Assembly (NCBI GenBank): GCA_049644265.1
Contig: JBARRO010000065.1
Coordinates: 1 to 43,292 of the forward strand
DNA: 43,292 nt
Reading direction: 5' to 3'
Origin: JBARRO01 sp049644265
GTDB taxonomy: Bacteria; Bacteroidota; Ignavibacteria; UBA10030
The notes beneath the pieces were generated by a model, which saw only the letters and a program-made list of their open reading frames with translations, was not told the origin of the DNA and searched no databases. Shown piece after piece: positions 20,101 to 25,194 of this stretch. Both the position numbers and the translations under genes were made by a program. How positions within the stretch are numbered: position 1 is the first letter of the stretch; each line of letters starts with the position of its first letter.

Positions 20101-22478
20101 CGACCAATATCGGCGGCACGAGCGGATTCTCTTCCACGCGGTCGTTCGTGACGGTTCCGAATATTCCATCGGTGCCTTCCATCGTTTCACCGCTGGACGC
20201 AACCATCGATATTCCGCTCAGCCCGACATTGCACTGGAATGCATCAACCGGTGCAACGGAGTACCGTGTTCAGGTCGCAACGGATAATGGATTCTCGGGT
20301 ATTCTTGCGGACACAACGATCACAGGCGCCGTGGAACTCGCACTCCAGGGACTTACCCGAAACACAACGTACTACTGGCGCATCAGCGCTATCAACAGCG
20401 GCGGTGCCAGTGGGTATTCTCCGGAGGGCGTCTTCACGACCATTCCGTTCATTCCTGCATTACCGCTGCTCATAGTGCCGTCCGACAGCGCGTTGAACCA
20501 GCCCGTATCGCTGACGCTGCATTGGAACCCATCCCCCGGGGCGGTCACGTATCACGTCCAGGTTGCGGTCGATTCGTCCTTCTCTTCTCCGGCGTTCGAT
20601 CAAAGCGGGATTACCGATTCGACGGCAACAGTGGGCTCGCTTGCACACAGCACGCTCTATTACTGGAGAGTGAGCGCCACAAACACGGGAGGCACCAGCG
20701 CCTTCTCTGCAATTCATAAGTTCACAACGATCATTGCCGCTCCGGGCGTGGCTCAGCTGGTGTCTCCCGCCGATGGATCAACAGATCGGCCGACAACACT
20801 GAATCTGTCATGGAACGCCGTGCCTACCGCCGATTCGTACAGGGTCGTGGTCTCGACCGACAGCACGTTCGCATCGTTCCTGGTTGATTCGACGGGGGTG
20901 CTCCAGACTTCGTACTCGCTCAATTCCCTCGCCCGAAGTACAAAGTACTACTGGCGAATCAGCGCTGCCAACATCGGCGGGGCGGGGTTGTTCTCCGTCG
21001 TCAACAGCTTCACGACAATTCCTCAAGCCCCCGCAATCCCGGCTCTTGTTTCGCCGGCCAACGGTGCAATCAATCAGTTGATGGCGCTGCGGCTCCAGTG
21101 GGGCGCGGCTGCGGGAGCAACCTTGTATCATCTGCAGGTTGCCATCGACAGCAGTTTTAGCCAAGTCGCGGTCAGTCACGACAGCCTCGCGGCAACATCC
21201 GACTCTGTCAACGGTCTTGCAACGAGTTCGCTTTACTACTGGAGAGTCCGCGCGATCAACTCGGGCGGGCTCAGCCTGTTCTCGGATTCCAGGAACTTCC
21301 ACACGGTGCCTCCACTCCCGTCGGTGCCCGTTCTTGGCCTGCCGGCTGATTCGGCGGTTAATCTGCCGATAAAGTTGACGCTCAATTGGAACGCTGCGAC
21401 GGATGCTGAGTTCTACACCCTGCAGGTCTCTCAGGATTCGACGTTTACAGGAGGACTGCTCCAGAAGGACAGCATTCTGACGACGTCGTATCAGGTAGGC
21501 TCGCTTCTGAATTCGGCAAAGTACTACTGGAGAGTCAGGGCTTCAAACGTTGCGGGTCAAGGCACATATTCATTGGCTCACAGATTTACGACGATCATCG
21601 CTGCGCCCTTGGCTCCCCTCCTCACTTCTCCGGCCGACAGTGCAAAGGATCAGCCGACAACGCTCACGTTCTCATGGAACGCTTCGGCAACGGCCTCAAT
21701 CTTTCGGCTTCAGGTTGCTCTCGATTCCGCCTGCACATCCCTCGTTGCGGATATCGACAGTCTGGCGACTCCCTCGAGACAGGTTACAGGACTCACGAGA
21801 GGCACGACGTACTTCTGGCATGTCCGGGCAATGAACATCGGAGGCCCGAGTCCGTACACAAGCTCAAGACGCTTCACAACGCTCCCGTTTGCCCCGGCGG
21901 CTCCTGTCCTCGTTTCGCCTTCCGACAGTGCACTGAACCAGCCGACAACGCTCGCCCTCACGTGGAACGCAAGTCCTGGTGCGGTTACGTATCGGCTTCA
22001 AGTCGGACGCGACACTGCATTTTCAACGATCGTCGTTGACATCGATACGCTTCACTCACCATCGTTCACGTTGAACGGTCTGGGTCTGAACACGACGTAC
22101 TACTGGAGGGTCAGCGGGACAAACACCGGAGGGACCGGCTTGTTCTCCGCCCGACGTCGCTTCACCACCCAGGTGACGACCAACGTTGAGGTGCTGGCCA
22201 CAGGAGTGCCGCGTGTCTTCGCGCTGCATCAGAACTACCCGAATCCCTTCAATCCTACGACACGGCTTGAGTTCTCGCTGCCGAACGATGGTCACGTTTC
22301 TCTGAAGGTGTACGACGTTGTGGGACGGGAAGTCGCGGTCCTATTTGACGGTGTGGCCCAGGCGGGGAATCTCTACCGGGCGCGATTCCAGGCAAATCTG
22401 TTCTCGTCCGGAATGTACCTTGCACGGATTGAGTTTGACGGGAAGCAGATTATCAGGAAGATGATGTTGGTGAAGTAG
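5169..22478 (+). CDS. Giant T9SS-secreted multidomain surface protein (5,769 aa)
   Basis: The start at 5169 (MKRFLTIVTLLALFL...) follows GGGAGG by four bases and gives a signal peptide ending near GLAQQ. An in-frame ATG at 5157 is less likely. Domain order with approximate residues: TIG 29-110; FG-GAP/VCBS propeller 131-484; five Ig-like domains 491-1016; TIG 1017-1101; propeller 1123-1478; six Ig-like domains 1481-2112; TIG 2113-2196; propeller 2216-2558; two Ig-like domains 2558-2768; TIG 2768-2851; propeller 2871-3193; ASH-like domain 3197-3298; TIG 3299-3381; propeller 3406-3734; one FN3 3737-3834; LamG-like domain 3841-4048; seventeen FN3 domains 4053-5673; T9SS type A sorting domain 5684-5769 (QNYPNPFNP ... 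KMMLVK). Each propeller has seven DxDxDG-type calcium loops. The protein should be exported by Sec, then T9SS, and anchored at the cell surface; adhesion is an inference. It is a single uninterrupted frame covering 40% of the window. Confidence 0.95.
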   Translation: MKRFLTIVTLLALFLSPSFKGLAQQLVPFIIGYSPTAARPLQSVTVGGTGFSYTLSDNTVFVGGVRASVSSSSEGSVTFSIPYGATYAPIKTTTLYHKTRWSELPFTPIFTGGDLEASSMAPKIDLDHGTKVGAFATGDIDGDGKPDLVVGNYNGIGNFQDWFFSVYRNTSSGSTISFAPKVNINSGAGISHVYIEDMNGDGKLDVITVNSKEPTNVISIHYNTSTPGSISFQSPIFFGANISPSITVTDLAIGDIDGDGFLDLAVIYNIQYFRVYKNSESLSWSFAYEDNSIGYPIGVVMGDFNSDGRADVAISRQNGLDYVSMYQNTSIPGTVSFTKLPTLPSGGSQPEHLYKGDFDGDGKVDLFVTEGATGSIYFYRRTSAAFGFAAPVPISASNEQYAGLGDVDGDGKVDVVLPYLGTNVRVYRNLSTSGTISFAGGIGYPSGDGAANVSVADLNADGKPEILVRHSYANENIISILRNDLLPYSLSRTFISLSSNTVLSGDTIVVSMVPRDNNGNHTYLPGQNVTFSLTGGGTSTGTFGTITLDNGTGAYTAKLRGVTAGTARTVSATINGRAIASTLPSLTVTPGSVSTSQSVLTVSSSHVVKNGTLAFTLRAKDVNGNNLTTGGLTVVFSLSGNGTSAGTFSPVSDFSNGLYATTFTGTVAGTSRVLVTTIGGQQLTSSAPSIQVEPNDPVAANSTISISSHTIQSGTSTTVTMQTKNIFGSALIEGGHTAAFFLDGSGTSAGTLEPVINNNDGTYSATLTGTTAGTLRLVGGTIDGQPLTNPLSNTFTVIPGPFSLSGSTLTVAPNPIPSGTVSTITFQSKDAAGNNIPQTNLTVQFSFRAPNVGGGGTSTAIIGTVGNNNDGSYTATLKGVVAGTPSILDVDVSSVIGGGNKTNGEPFVTVVPGAVSTQQSILSLSQPSIPTGLTTEFKLQAKDSVGNLLTAGGATVVFSLQGGGTSNGNLGGVTDHNDGTYTADFVGTTVGTARTVSATVNGNNLVSTLPTITVTTGRPTVTSLSADTGAPGTSITITGTNFGATVPENVVFFGMNPAVVSAASTTSLTVVVASGSTYGAISVLNLTSGLTGVSAHPFQSTFNAGGYVDQTVVTARINVPSAFPTNGLAIGDLDGDGKPDVVATSKNAQTISFFRNTGSPGSPTFAPAVTLGAGSQAESIQLADFDGDGKPDVMITNAGNPNLSGFHNLSTPGTISFAGLQSFPLRTDFIGGGASHSVSSLVAADFNGDGKIDVATVDNGNALAIILLNRSVPGLMSFSSNRNFATGGGAKSIAAADLDGDGRPELIVSYDTPGRIGYYPNLSVTGTLTLGARTEVATGSLSYGISVGDLDGDGKPEVVVSNRSGSVGILRNTSSPGAISFAAKQEFATADGASASAIGDFDDDGKPDLAVAADNAWEISLLKNSSTPGTVTFSPHQDFVVGSSVGMILLSDLDGDGKPDVGISTPTTNTFSLFRNTVALYSPGQSFVSLSADSVNSGSSITATVHLKNLDGSNLSLAGQTIVFSLKGNGTSTGTFGSVTDNNDGTYSAGFTGALVGTANSISATINGTVLSSVLPTIRVKAGPYSANTSVILTPASFAVVQSASSFVVTVRAKDALGNNHISGGLNLTFYRKGTGTSTLSFGSTTDNGDGTYSVTATGVIAGTTDSLGAIINGDTLKTRRVPFVVLHGPISATHSILTVTPDTIQAGTNASINLSARDVNDNLVTSAEDAVYLALGSGTSFGTISSSNYGYAGYYGNGNYREDLYGRTAGSPTVITATINGTPLATTLPTVTVISGQVSTSQSWIDVASFLVSSGGTTTVTLNARDIYFNPHTQGSLTVDFSLLGIGNTTGTFSPAVYSGNGTYTSTFTGVVAGTYRYVGAKINGNDVSTLLPRIQVEAGSTFSPTLSTLSVLDPVIQSGRSTYITFQAKDAAGNNMFTGGLTVGITMAGSGSSSGILGQVYDLQNGQYRAYFEGRVAGTPDTVKVSVGGVPLSIALPTITVVPGTVNPSSSQVLVSPSAIHAGEASTITFVAKDDYNNLLTAGGLTVTFGLESYPWSGSSNGTFSAVTDHHDGTYTSQFTGTVPGSTRVITTTTNVTPINAYPGITVIGSPIVTSFSPLSGPTGTTVTIQGSNFNATSASNIVFFGAARGTVTGGTSSTLTVTVPAGATYGPITIADTAKGDVTISSSFFTPTFSGGDVFSSSSMNPKVDLSLGANAKSLAVVDLDGDGKADLVASNTDNNTVGVYRNTGSTGVVSFVAPMNVAAVAGPHSVIVGDFDTDGKPDLAFVNSNGSSFSILKNTSVSGTISFATRMDFPTDVSPQAIATGDFDGDGNLDLAVAFFTQIKIYRSTGLLQFSASDSLTVANSLGAMVAADFNGDGRSDIAAASFGADVLTVYRNQSSPGSVSFSGGVTYATGAFPLAMTVGDLNNDSKMDIIVSNANGNSVSFFANTSSGGNVSFVAKVDVNTPGGPLGMSVGDMNGDGKADLAVASSSGNSVSVLLNLGGASLNLAPPATFSTGSGSSAVVIDDFDIDGRFDLAVTNRTAGTLSVLRSRIDQFSLTRSTVSLSGSTVSSGGTITATLQAKDVNGNNVTSGGATVAFFMTGAGSSTVSFGSVTDNNNGTYSATVTGQVKGTPKSIGASVNGAIVTSLLPTVEVTAGLAVAATSEVSVSSNVGLGETGTIYLFAKDPLGNSVTVGGATVVFSLTGGGTSSGTIGSVTDNGNGTYSATFLGTTAGTPRTVSATLNGVTVGTALPTVTVVVNPPTISSFTPTSGRSGTPVVITGTGFNPTLASNNVFFGPAKGTAIGVTSTTLTASVPVGAIYGPVTLNTNGYVTQSKGFFLKPFFSATGTAVFDSVLGVGVGNTPRYVATADFNNDGKIDFATSNNASNDVSIRLGVGNGTFTSAASVGVGVAPQGIIAADLNGDGNVDFAVANLGSSSVSIAFGNGNGTFASPFSVGGVGTYPCGLAVGDLTNDGRLDLAVTNLIFDDEVRVIQNFGGSSFAVIGGLGTGAAPQGVAMADFNNDGNLDVIVANNNGLNVTVGLGNGSGGFSSGSTFSPGGGRVGVGDFNADGNMDFAITNSSTLDVYLGNGNGTFASPSPTSFGSNLEHVVPGDYNGDGKLDIAVVNTDGTIRIMPGNGNGTFASAQSFNAGGGPQGLAAADFNGDGRPDLVVTNSGSSAVNVLPNKTAAPAVFLKVPSSLSFGTIAVNGTKQDSVTVFNNGVSSMTISSVTSNSAEFTISPTSATVGVGSSQLFLVSHTPTSTGAKSAKIVFTHNQVGSPDTLQVSSTAAYLPPVITSFSPKFGTAGSSITIQGLNFHPTPSSNLVYVGGVKASVATASYSQLTITVPAGVSYGRIAVTANSLTGMSADYFAKKFVSPGGSASFASATAIQTGLSTSMSSSPGDFNGDGNLDLVVGGSTDSSISVILGNGNGTFGAPTILKTTGYLGKVLAVDIDADNKVDILALTGNNLVVYRGNGNGTFASPLYTGGGSSPLGLAVGEFNGDGKLDVAVTSYGTDQVIMLPGVGNGTFGAGTAFTFFYPRNVAVTDFNRDGKADLVITQDYPSVSVGINRGNGDGTFASTDFFSVTQGASNGLVVGDFDNDGNIDVAVQDFSSTISVRRGLGDGTLDYASAASIPNSTRGLTVGDFNGDGILDLVSVSDVFSGAPVSLFLGNGNATFQSAVSLGNVSGGQDVAVGDFNNDGQSDIVSANFFGSGGTSVSLFVNNLAFPATAPVLTTPANGATGRPTSVSLNWNAVSGALWYRVEVAADPDFLSSVVVFTDNVAATTYSVSGLANGTTYYWRITPHGSSAFGTPSVRSFTTAIAVPTLSSLGAGSALLFDGTNNYVSIPDQPSLRITDSLTLEAWVYPTRNGNTTIIDKGNYGFLFEIRPNGQTGLGLYNNSTWIYSADTIPLNQWSHVALVFQTGTNGVRFYKNGILLSQHTAAGPLVTNSGEVNIGRQEPGNCNCNLFEGRMDEVRIWHAVRSQAEIQSSMGLLTGTEPGLVAYYHMDNGTGATSTDVTGNGHDGTLMNGTQWTLSDAPITIPQATTVTFKWNPVPLADSYGLQVSTSNSFTTTIVNQKNIGTTSYLLSGLSINTTYYWHVNAARSGDTSAYSSTSNFFTIPQAPSLAPALSSPANNAVNQAIDVTLNWGTSSGATAYWLQVSTDSTFASTIIDEGGLISTSRQMSGLLSNTKYYWRVRGVNAGGVGPYSAFRAYTTLPAVPATPSLSAPLAGATNQPTALSLTWNTATGASLYRVQLSTDSLFGSTVIDRDSLGSTTTAVTSLLNNTRYYWRARGINFTGVGSYSSIRQFTTLPIAPLAPVLAAPVNGSVNQPLTPTLSWHVTIGAELYSLQVSTDSTFGSTLLNASAVPDTMFSAQGLASNTKYYWRVGASNAGGASPFSSGWFFTTIDQLPVAPLVSLPADGAVNQATNAVLKWKPVSGATSYRVELTNDNTFQVALIDSAGITDTTFAPPGLSTNSTYYWRVRATASSGTGPTSTIRSFTTLPPIPSASVLLLPANAGINQPLTVQLKWNIVGFTATYRLLLSADSTFSTSLVNQSGITDTTYTTSGLASGTKYFWKVSATNVAGTGVFSNVGNFTTLPPLPGIVALSSPADSSIDQATSPTLIWISLAGTDSYRVQVSADSSFGTTLTDQSGIVGTSLPVAGLTTGTTYYWRVLATNVTGSGSYSLARRFATIPAAPSVPTLAAPLNGAFDQLLAPTLSWNASPGAISYRLQVSTDSLFSTTQYDQSGILITSQGISGLSTSTVYYWRVGATNPGGTSTFSSLNHLTTIPPIPAVPSPASPLDAASNQTRNLTLSWNAAIGATSYRIQVSTDSTFAIVTADADTISTTQYAASNLAASTTYYWRVRSTNSGGSSAFSSFHRFSTVPPIPVTPTLTSPTNSAPNQPTSLLLTWNSSAGALSYRLQVSTDINFSSLLIDTSGLTSTQFVLAGLPEDSTYYWHVSATNIGGTSGFSSTRSFVTVPNIPSVPSIVSPLDATIDIPLSPTLHWNASTGATEYRVQVATDNGFSGILADTTITGAVELALQGLTRNTTYYWRISAINSGGASGYSPEGVFTTIPFIPALPLLIVPSDSALNQPVSLTLHWNPSPGAVTYHVQVAVDSSFSSPAFDQSGITDSTATVGSLAHSTLYYWRVSATNTGGTSAFSAIHKFTTIIAAPGVAQLVSPADGSTDRPTTLNLSWNAVPTADSYRVVVSTDSTFASFLVDSTGVLQTSYSLNSLARSTKYYWRISAANIGGAGLFSVVNSFTTIPQAPAIPALVSPANGAINQLMALRLQWGAAAGATLYHLQVAIDSSFSQVAVSHDSLAATSDSVNGLATSSLYYWRVRAINSGGLSLFSDSRNFHTVPPLPSVPVLGLPADSAVNLPIKLTLNWNAATDAEFYTLQVSQDSTFTGGLLQKDSILTTSYQVGSLLNSAKYYWRVRASNVAGQGTYSLAHRFTTIIAAPLAPLLTSPADSAKDQPTTLTFSWNASATASIFRLQVALDSACTSLVADIDSLATPSRQVTGLTRGTTYFWHVRAMNIGGPSPYTSSRRFTTLPFAPAAPVLVSPSDSALNQPTTLALTWNASPGAVTYRLQVGRDTAFSTIVVDIDTLHSPSFTLNGLGLNTTYYWRVSGTNTGGTGLFSARRRFTTQVTTNVEVLATGVPRVFALHQNYPNPFNPTTRLEFSLPNDGHVSLKVYDVVGREVAVLFDGVAQAGNLYRARFQANLFSSGMYLARIEFDGKQIIRKMMLVK
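6640..8215 (+). repeat. First block of tandem Ig-like (invasin/Big-like) domains
   Basis: Five domains of about 100 residues share the pattern SLSSxTVxSG, then AKDxxGN, then VFSLxGxGTSxGTFG, then DNNDGTYSA, then AGTxRTVSATING. Further copies lie at 9610-11505 (six) and 12842-13470 (two), making 13 in the protein. They act as rigid spacers between propellers. Intervening TIG-plus-propeller modules separate the three blocks. Confidence 0.85.
16690..17310 (+). other. LamG-like jelly-roll domain of the giant protein
   Basis: The encoded segment begins LLFDGTNNYVSIPDQPSL and continues with LTLEAWVYP, WSHVALVF, GVRFYKNG, FEGRMDEVRIW and LVAYYHMD. This is the concanavalin/LamG_3 pattern, often involved in carbohydrate or ligand binding. 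It is the only module of this type in the protein and interrupts the FN3 series after its first copy. Confidence 0.85.
17325..22185 (+). repeat. Seventeen tandem fibronectin type III domains
   Basis: A unit of about 96 residues (288 bases) recurs with the pattern PxLxSPADGAxNQPTxLxLxW, SYRLQVSTDSTF, GLxxxTTYYWRVxATN, GGTSxFSSxRxFTT. Copies differ clearly from one another in amino acids and DNA, so this is an old expansion rather than recent slippage. The repeated TACTACTGG codons mark each unit. Confidence 0.88.
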
Positions 22479-22505
22479 GGAAGTAGTGGAGTAGTTAAGT
22501 AGTAA
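22474..22505. repeat. 8-bp-period array containing the stop codon of the giant gene
   Basis: The units are AGTAGGGA, AGTAGTGG, AGTAGTTA, AGTAGTAA. The TAG stop (22476-22478) is in the first unit. The period is 8, unlike the 7-bp arrays elsewhere. Confidence 0.65.
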
Positions 22506-22524
22506 GAGGTGAATAAAAAAACGG

Positions 22525-22558
22525 AAAAAGCCGTTACGATTTGCCGTGACGGCTTTTT
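22525..22558. terminator. Bidirectional intrinsic terminator
   Basis: AAAAAGCCGTTAC (22525-22537) pairs with GTGACGGCTTTTT (22546-22558), with one G-T wobble and an 8-base loop. The A-run and T-run make it work on both strands. This suits the convergent giant gene and the minus-strand YCII gene. Confidence 0.85.
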
Positions 22559-22607
22559 CTATTGGATCTCGCTTGAGTGTTTCGTGCCCCTGCACGATGA
22601 ATTTCTG

Positions 22608-22985
22608 TCACTTCGCCGGTGACGGTTCGTACTCCTCCATCGGCCGGATCTCCGACTCGCCTTCGAATGCCGGCCAGTGGATGCGGTGCAGATCCATGAA
22701 TTCGCGCGCAACCTTCATTCCTTCCTCGTACGTCTTCGTCTCCACGATTGCGTATCCCCCCACTACTTCCTTCGACTCCGTAAAGGGGCCGTCAGTCGTC
22801 GTGAGCTTCCCGCCTTTGAGGCGGATGCGCTTGCCCTCCGCCGTGGGCTTGAGCCCTGCAGTGTCCTTGAGGACGCCATTTGAAAAGCACCGTGTGACGA
22901 ACTCGCCCATCGCATCCTGCATGGCCTGCGGAATCTGTTCCGGGCGAAGCGCCTCATTATGCTTGATGAACATCATGAATTTCAT
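22608..22985 (-). CDS. YCII/DGPF-domain protein
   Basis: This 125-aa protein carries the hallmark TDGPFTESKEVVGGYAIVE of the DGPF (YCII-related, PhnB-like) family. Members are small ferredoxin-fold proteins often encoded beside ECF sigma factors, but no sigma factor is visible here. The catalytic role of this subgroup is not established. The start at 22985 is well supported by AAGGAG eight bases upstream. It stands alone, ending at the shared terminator. Confidence 0.9.
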   Translation of the reverse strand: MKFMMFIKHNEALRPEQIPQAMQDAMGEFVTRCFSNGVLKDTAGLKPTAEGKRIRLKGGKLTTTDGPFTESKEVVGGYAIVETKTYEEGMKVAREFMDLHRIHWPAFEGESEIRPMEEYEPSPAK

Positions 22986-23099
22986 GGCCGCATCTCCTTG
23001 TTTTTGGGTGGGATTGGTTTGTATTCAGACCGTTGCTTGTTAGTAGTCGATTGGAAGACCCTAAAATCGACACACCCAAAGTAAGATTCTCCGCCCACG

Positions 23100-24344
23100 T
23101 CACTTTAGTAATAGGACTCTTCTGGTTTCCAGGAATCCGGTTGAGCGCAATCTGTAAAGATACACTCCCCCCGCAAAACCGGAGGCATCGAAGGTTCTCT
23201 CATAATCCCCGGGTTGCAGATATTCGTCAACCAACGTCTTCACTTCTCTGCCCAGCAAGTCATAGACCTTGAGGGAAACCACTCCCTGACTCTCAACCGA
23301 AAACGGAATTCTCGTTGACGGATTGAATGGGTTGGGATAGCTTTGCCCGAGATGGAATGCAGGGGGCAATGTTGTTTTCCCTTCCACCCCTGCAACCACC
23401 CCCGACAGCGGCGCGCTCCACAATCCTGCGGTTGTTCCCAGATACAGAGTCTCTGCTACCACAGTAAGAGAGTGCACAAAAGGCACAGGCAACGATCCCT
23501 GCGGTTGCCATGTTACGCCTTCATCTTGTGAAATGAGCAAGGACGGGGACGCCAGCGTGTTGGCCAGCATAAAGAACGTCCCACCGTGGCGCATCAGGAG
23601 GATTGAAGTTGTCTGCGGGGGGAACGACACGCTTGCCGTATTCCAGGAGAGACCCTCGTCTGTGCTTCTGTAGACGCCAGAGCTCGTTCCGGCAACAACG
23701 GTCGAGGCGCTCGACGCTATCCCCGAAACCGTCAGTCCGACATGCCGCGGAGTGCTCAATGGTACCGGATTCCACCACGGCTCGGCATTCGTGTAGCGGA
23801 ACATGTATCCGTTCGACCCCGCACTTGCAAGCACCACGTTCCCAAGGCCCAGTATCTTGAACACGTTTTCTCCCTGATAAGGCGCGAGACTGTCGCTCAA
23901 CGACGACCATGGATGCGTGAGATCGTTGGCCGTCACAAACACTCCTGCGCCGAGCGTTCCCGCCATGAGACTATCGCCGAGCATCACGATCCCGCCGATG
24001 TCCATGGAACCCAGGCCGGACAAACCGGCATCGAATGCCTGCCATGAAGCCCCTTCGTCCGTGCTTGTGAAAATGCCACCCTTGAAGGTTCCTGCCATAA
24101 GGACATTCTTGGTTTTCGCCATGCAGCTGATTGCATCAGGACCCGTAACGGGTGACGCGTGAGAAGTCCATTGCGTTCCGGCATTGGCACGAAAATACAT
24201 CAGCGAGTCTGTACCAGCGTAGAGTGTGTCGTTCACCGCAAAGAGTGTGTACACCCTGCTGGATGCAGGAACATCGGAAACGCGAGCCCATTGTGCGTTG
24301 CCAAACGAACAGAACAGTACCAAAGTGGCCAAAGTGTGCTTCAT
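23100..24344 (-). CDS. T9SS-sorted beta-propeller (BNR/Ycf48-like) protein
   Basis: This protein of about 414 aa has a signal peptide (MKHTLATLVLFCSFGNAQ) and a propeller of sialidase/photosystem-assembly type. Its blade motifs are GIFTSTDEGASW, GVYRSTDEGLSW and LLISQDEGVTW. It ends in a T9SS type A sorting domain (QSYPNPFNPSTRIPF ... LLGREVKTLVD ... RRVLLLK). It is therefore a second surface or secreted cargo of the same system as the giant protein. An upstream in-frame ATG at 24356 is possible; 24344 gives the cleaner signal peptide. No Shine-Dalgarno sequence is visible for either. Ligand unknown. Confidence 0.9.
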   Translation of the reverse strand: MKHTLATLVLFCSFGNAQWARVSDVPASSRVYTLFAVNDTLYAGTDSLMYFRANAGTQWTSHASPVTGPDAISCMAKTKNVLMAGTFKGGIFTSTDEGASWQAFDAGLSGLGSMDIGGIVMLGDSLMAGTLGAGVFVTANDLTHPWSSLSDSLAPYQGENVFKILGLGNVVLASAGSNGYMFRYTNAEPWWNPVPLSTPRHVGLTVSGIASSASTVVAGTSSGVYRSTDEGLSWNTASVSFPPQTTSILLMRHGGTFFMLANTLASPSLLISQDEGVTWQPQGSLPVPFVHSLTVVAETLYLGTTAGLWSAPLSGVVAGVEGKTTLPPAFHLGQSYPNPFNPSTRIPFSVESQGVVSLKVYDLLGREVKTLVDEYLQPGDYERTFDASGFAGGVYLYRLRSTGFLETRRVLLLK

Positions 24345-24440
24345 GTCGACAATCATTGTTGAAGGATGTGTGCGGGCTTAGTTGGAGCCATCTTAACCCA
24401 TCCCGGCGGTCAATAGTTCCTCGTGGCCTGCCGTCAGATA

Positions 24441-24975
24441 ACGAACCCAACTCCGTAGGAGTTGAACTCCTAACGGAGTTCTAGCCCTGGTTCGTCCTGT
24501 ACAACAAACATTCAGCTCCTGACGGAGCTGAAGAAAAAGACTCTGGCGGGATGGTGTTCCCTTCGACCCCATCGGGGTCGAACGGTTGTACCATGAGATC
24601 AGAAAAAGAACCCAACTCCATAGGAGTTGAACTCCTGACGGAGTTCGATCCCCCGGCTCGGTCAGTGCAACAAACGTCCAGCTCCTACCGGAGCTGAAAA
24701 GCTGCGTGAGATGATTCCACTTCCCGACCCCGTAGGGGTCGTACGTTTGTAACACGAGATCAGAAAAAGAACCCAACTCCATAGGAGTTGAACTTCTAAC
24801 GGGGTTCTAGCCCTGGTTCGTCCTGTACAACAAACATTCAGCTCCTGACGGAGCTGAAGGAAAACTCATGCTGGATTACTGTGCCTTACGACCCCGTAGG
24901 GGTCGAACGTTTATAAGCATGAGATCGGAAAACGAACCCAACTCCGTAGGAGTTGAACTTCAAAGGAGATCTGGA
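24441..24975. repeat. Palindrome-rich tandem array, period about 163 bp
   Basis: Units begin near 24441, 24606, 24768 and 24931 (spacings 165, 162, 163), with three complete copies and a partial fourth. Each full unit carries four hairpins in fixed order: AACTCCNTAGGAGTT; GAACTCCTRACGGAGTTC, degraded in the last units; CAGCTCCTNNCGGAGCTG; and CGACCCCNTNGGGGTCG. The spacers between hairpins are also conserved, for example CCTGGTTCGTCCTGTACAAC in units 1 and 3 and CATGAGATC before each new unit. The 24345-25194 interval holds this array, a 7-bp-period array and a promoter, and no gene I can support. Confidence 0.85.
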
Positions 24976-25048
24976 CAAACGAGGCCCAGTGAAGACTCCC
25001 GAATTTTTTCCCGGCAGTTCTTGGCGAGATTCCGGGAGTCTGTCTTAA

Positions 25049-25104
25049 ATTCTCACTTCTGACTCCGGTCTCCTGACTCCTGAATTCTGCTCCTCCCCTC
25101 CTTG
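25049..25104. repeat. 7-bp-period array upstream of the M1 peptidase
   Basis: The units are ATTCTCA, CTTCTGA, CTCCGGT, CTCCTGA, CTCCTGA, ATTCTGC, TCCTCCC, CTCCTTG. It shares the TTCTGA / CTCCTGA words with the arrays flanking the four-helix-bundle gene at 32708-33311. Confidence 0.7.
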
Positions 25105-25130
25105 CATCGCGATTCCAATTTCTCTACCTT
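25102..25130 (+). promoter_or_regulatory. Probable sigma-70-type promoter for the M1 peptidase operon
   Basis: TTGCAT (25102-25107), a 17-base spacer and TACCTT (25125-25130) lie about 65 bases before the start codon. The -35 box overlaps the last unit of the 7-bp array. It resembles two other promoters in the window (36428 and 40657). Confidence 0.5.
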
Positions 25131-25194
25131 TTTCGAGCCGTCCTGATTTACCGAGGAATCATCCCTTCTTCCCCATCAGCACAAGGACTCGTTC

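Noticed and set aside
5169..22478. Frameshifts or assembly joins in the repeat-rich giant gene
   Set aside because: The frame is unbroken and every propeller has seven blades, which argues against collapsed repeats, although read support cannot be checked.
24393..24782. Minus-strand 129-codon frame with repeating GVQLLWSWV
   Set aside because: It is only a reading of the palindrome array; the repetition comes from DNA repeats, and there is no ribosome site or known domain.
24441..24975. CRISPR array
   Set aside because: The repeated unit is about 163 bases and conserved throughout; there are no short repeats with unique spacers and no cas genes.
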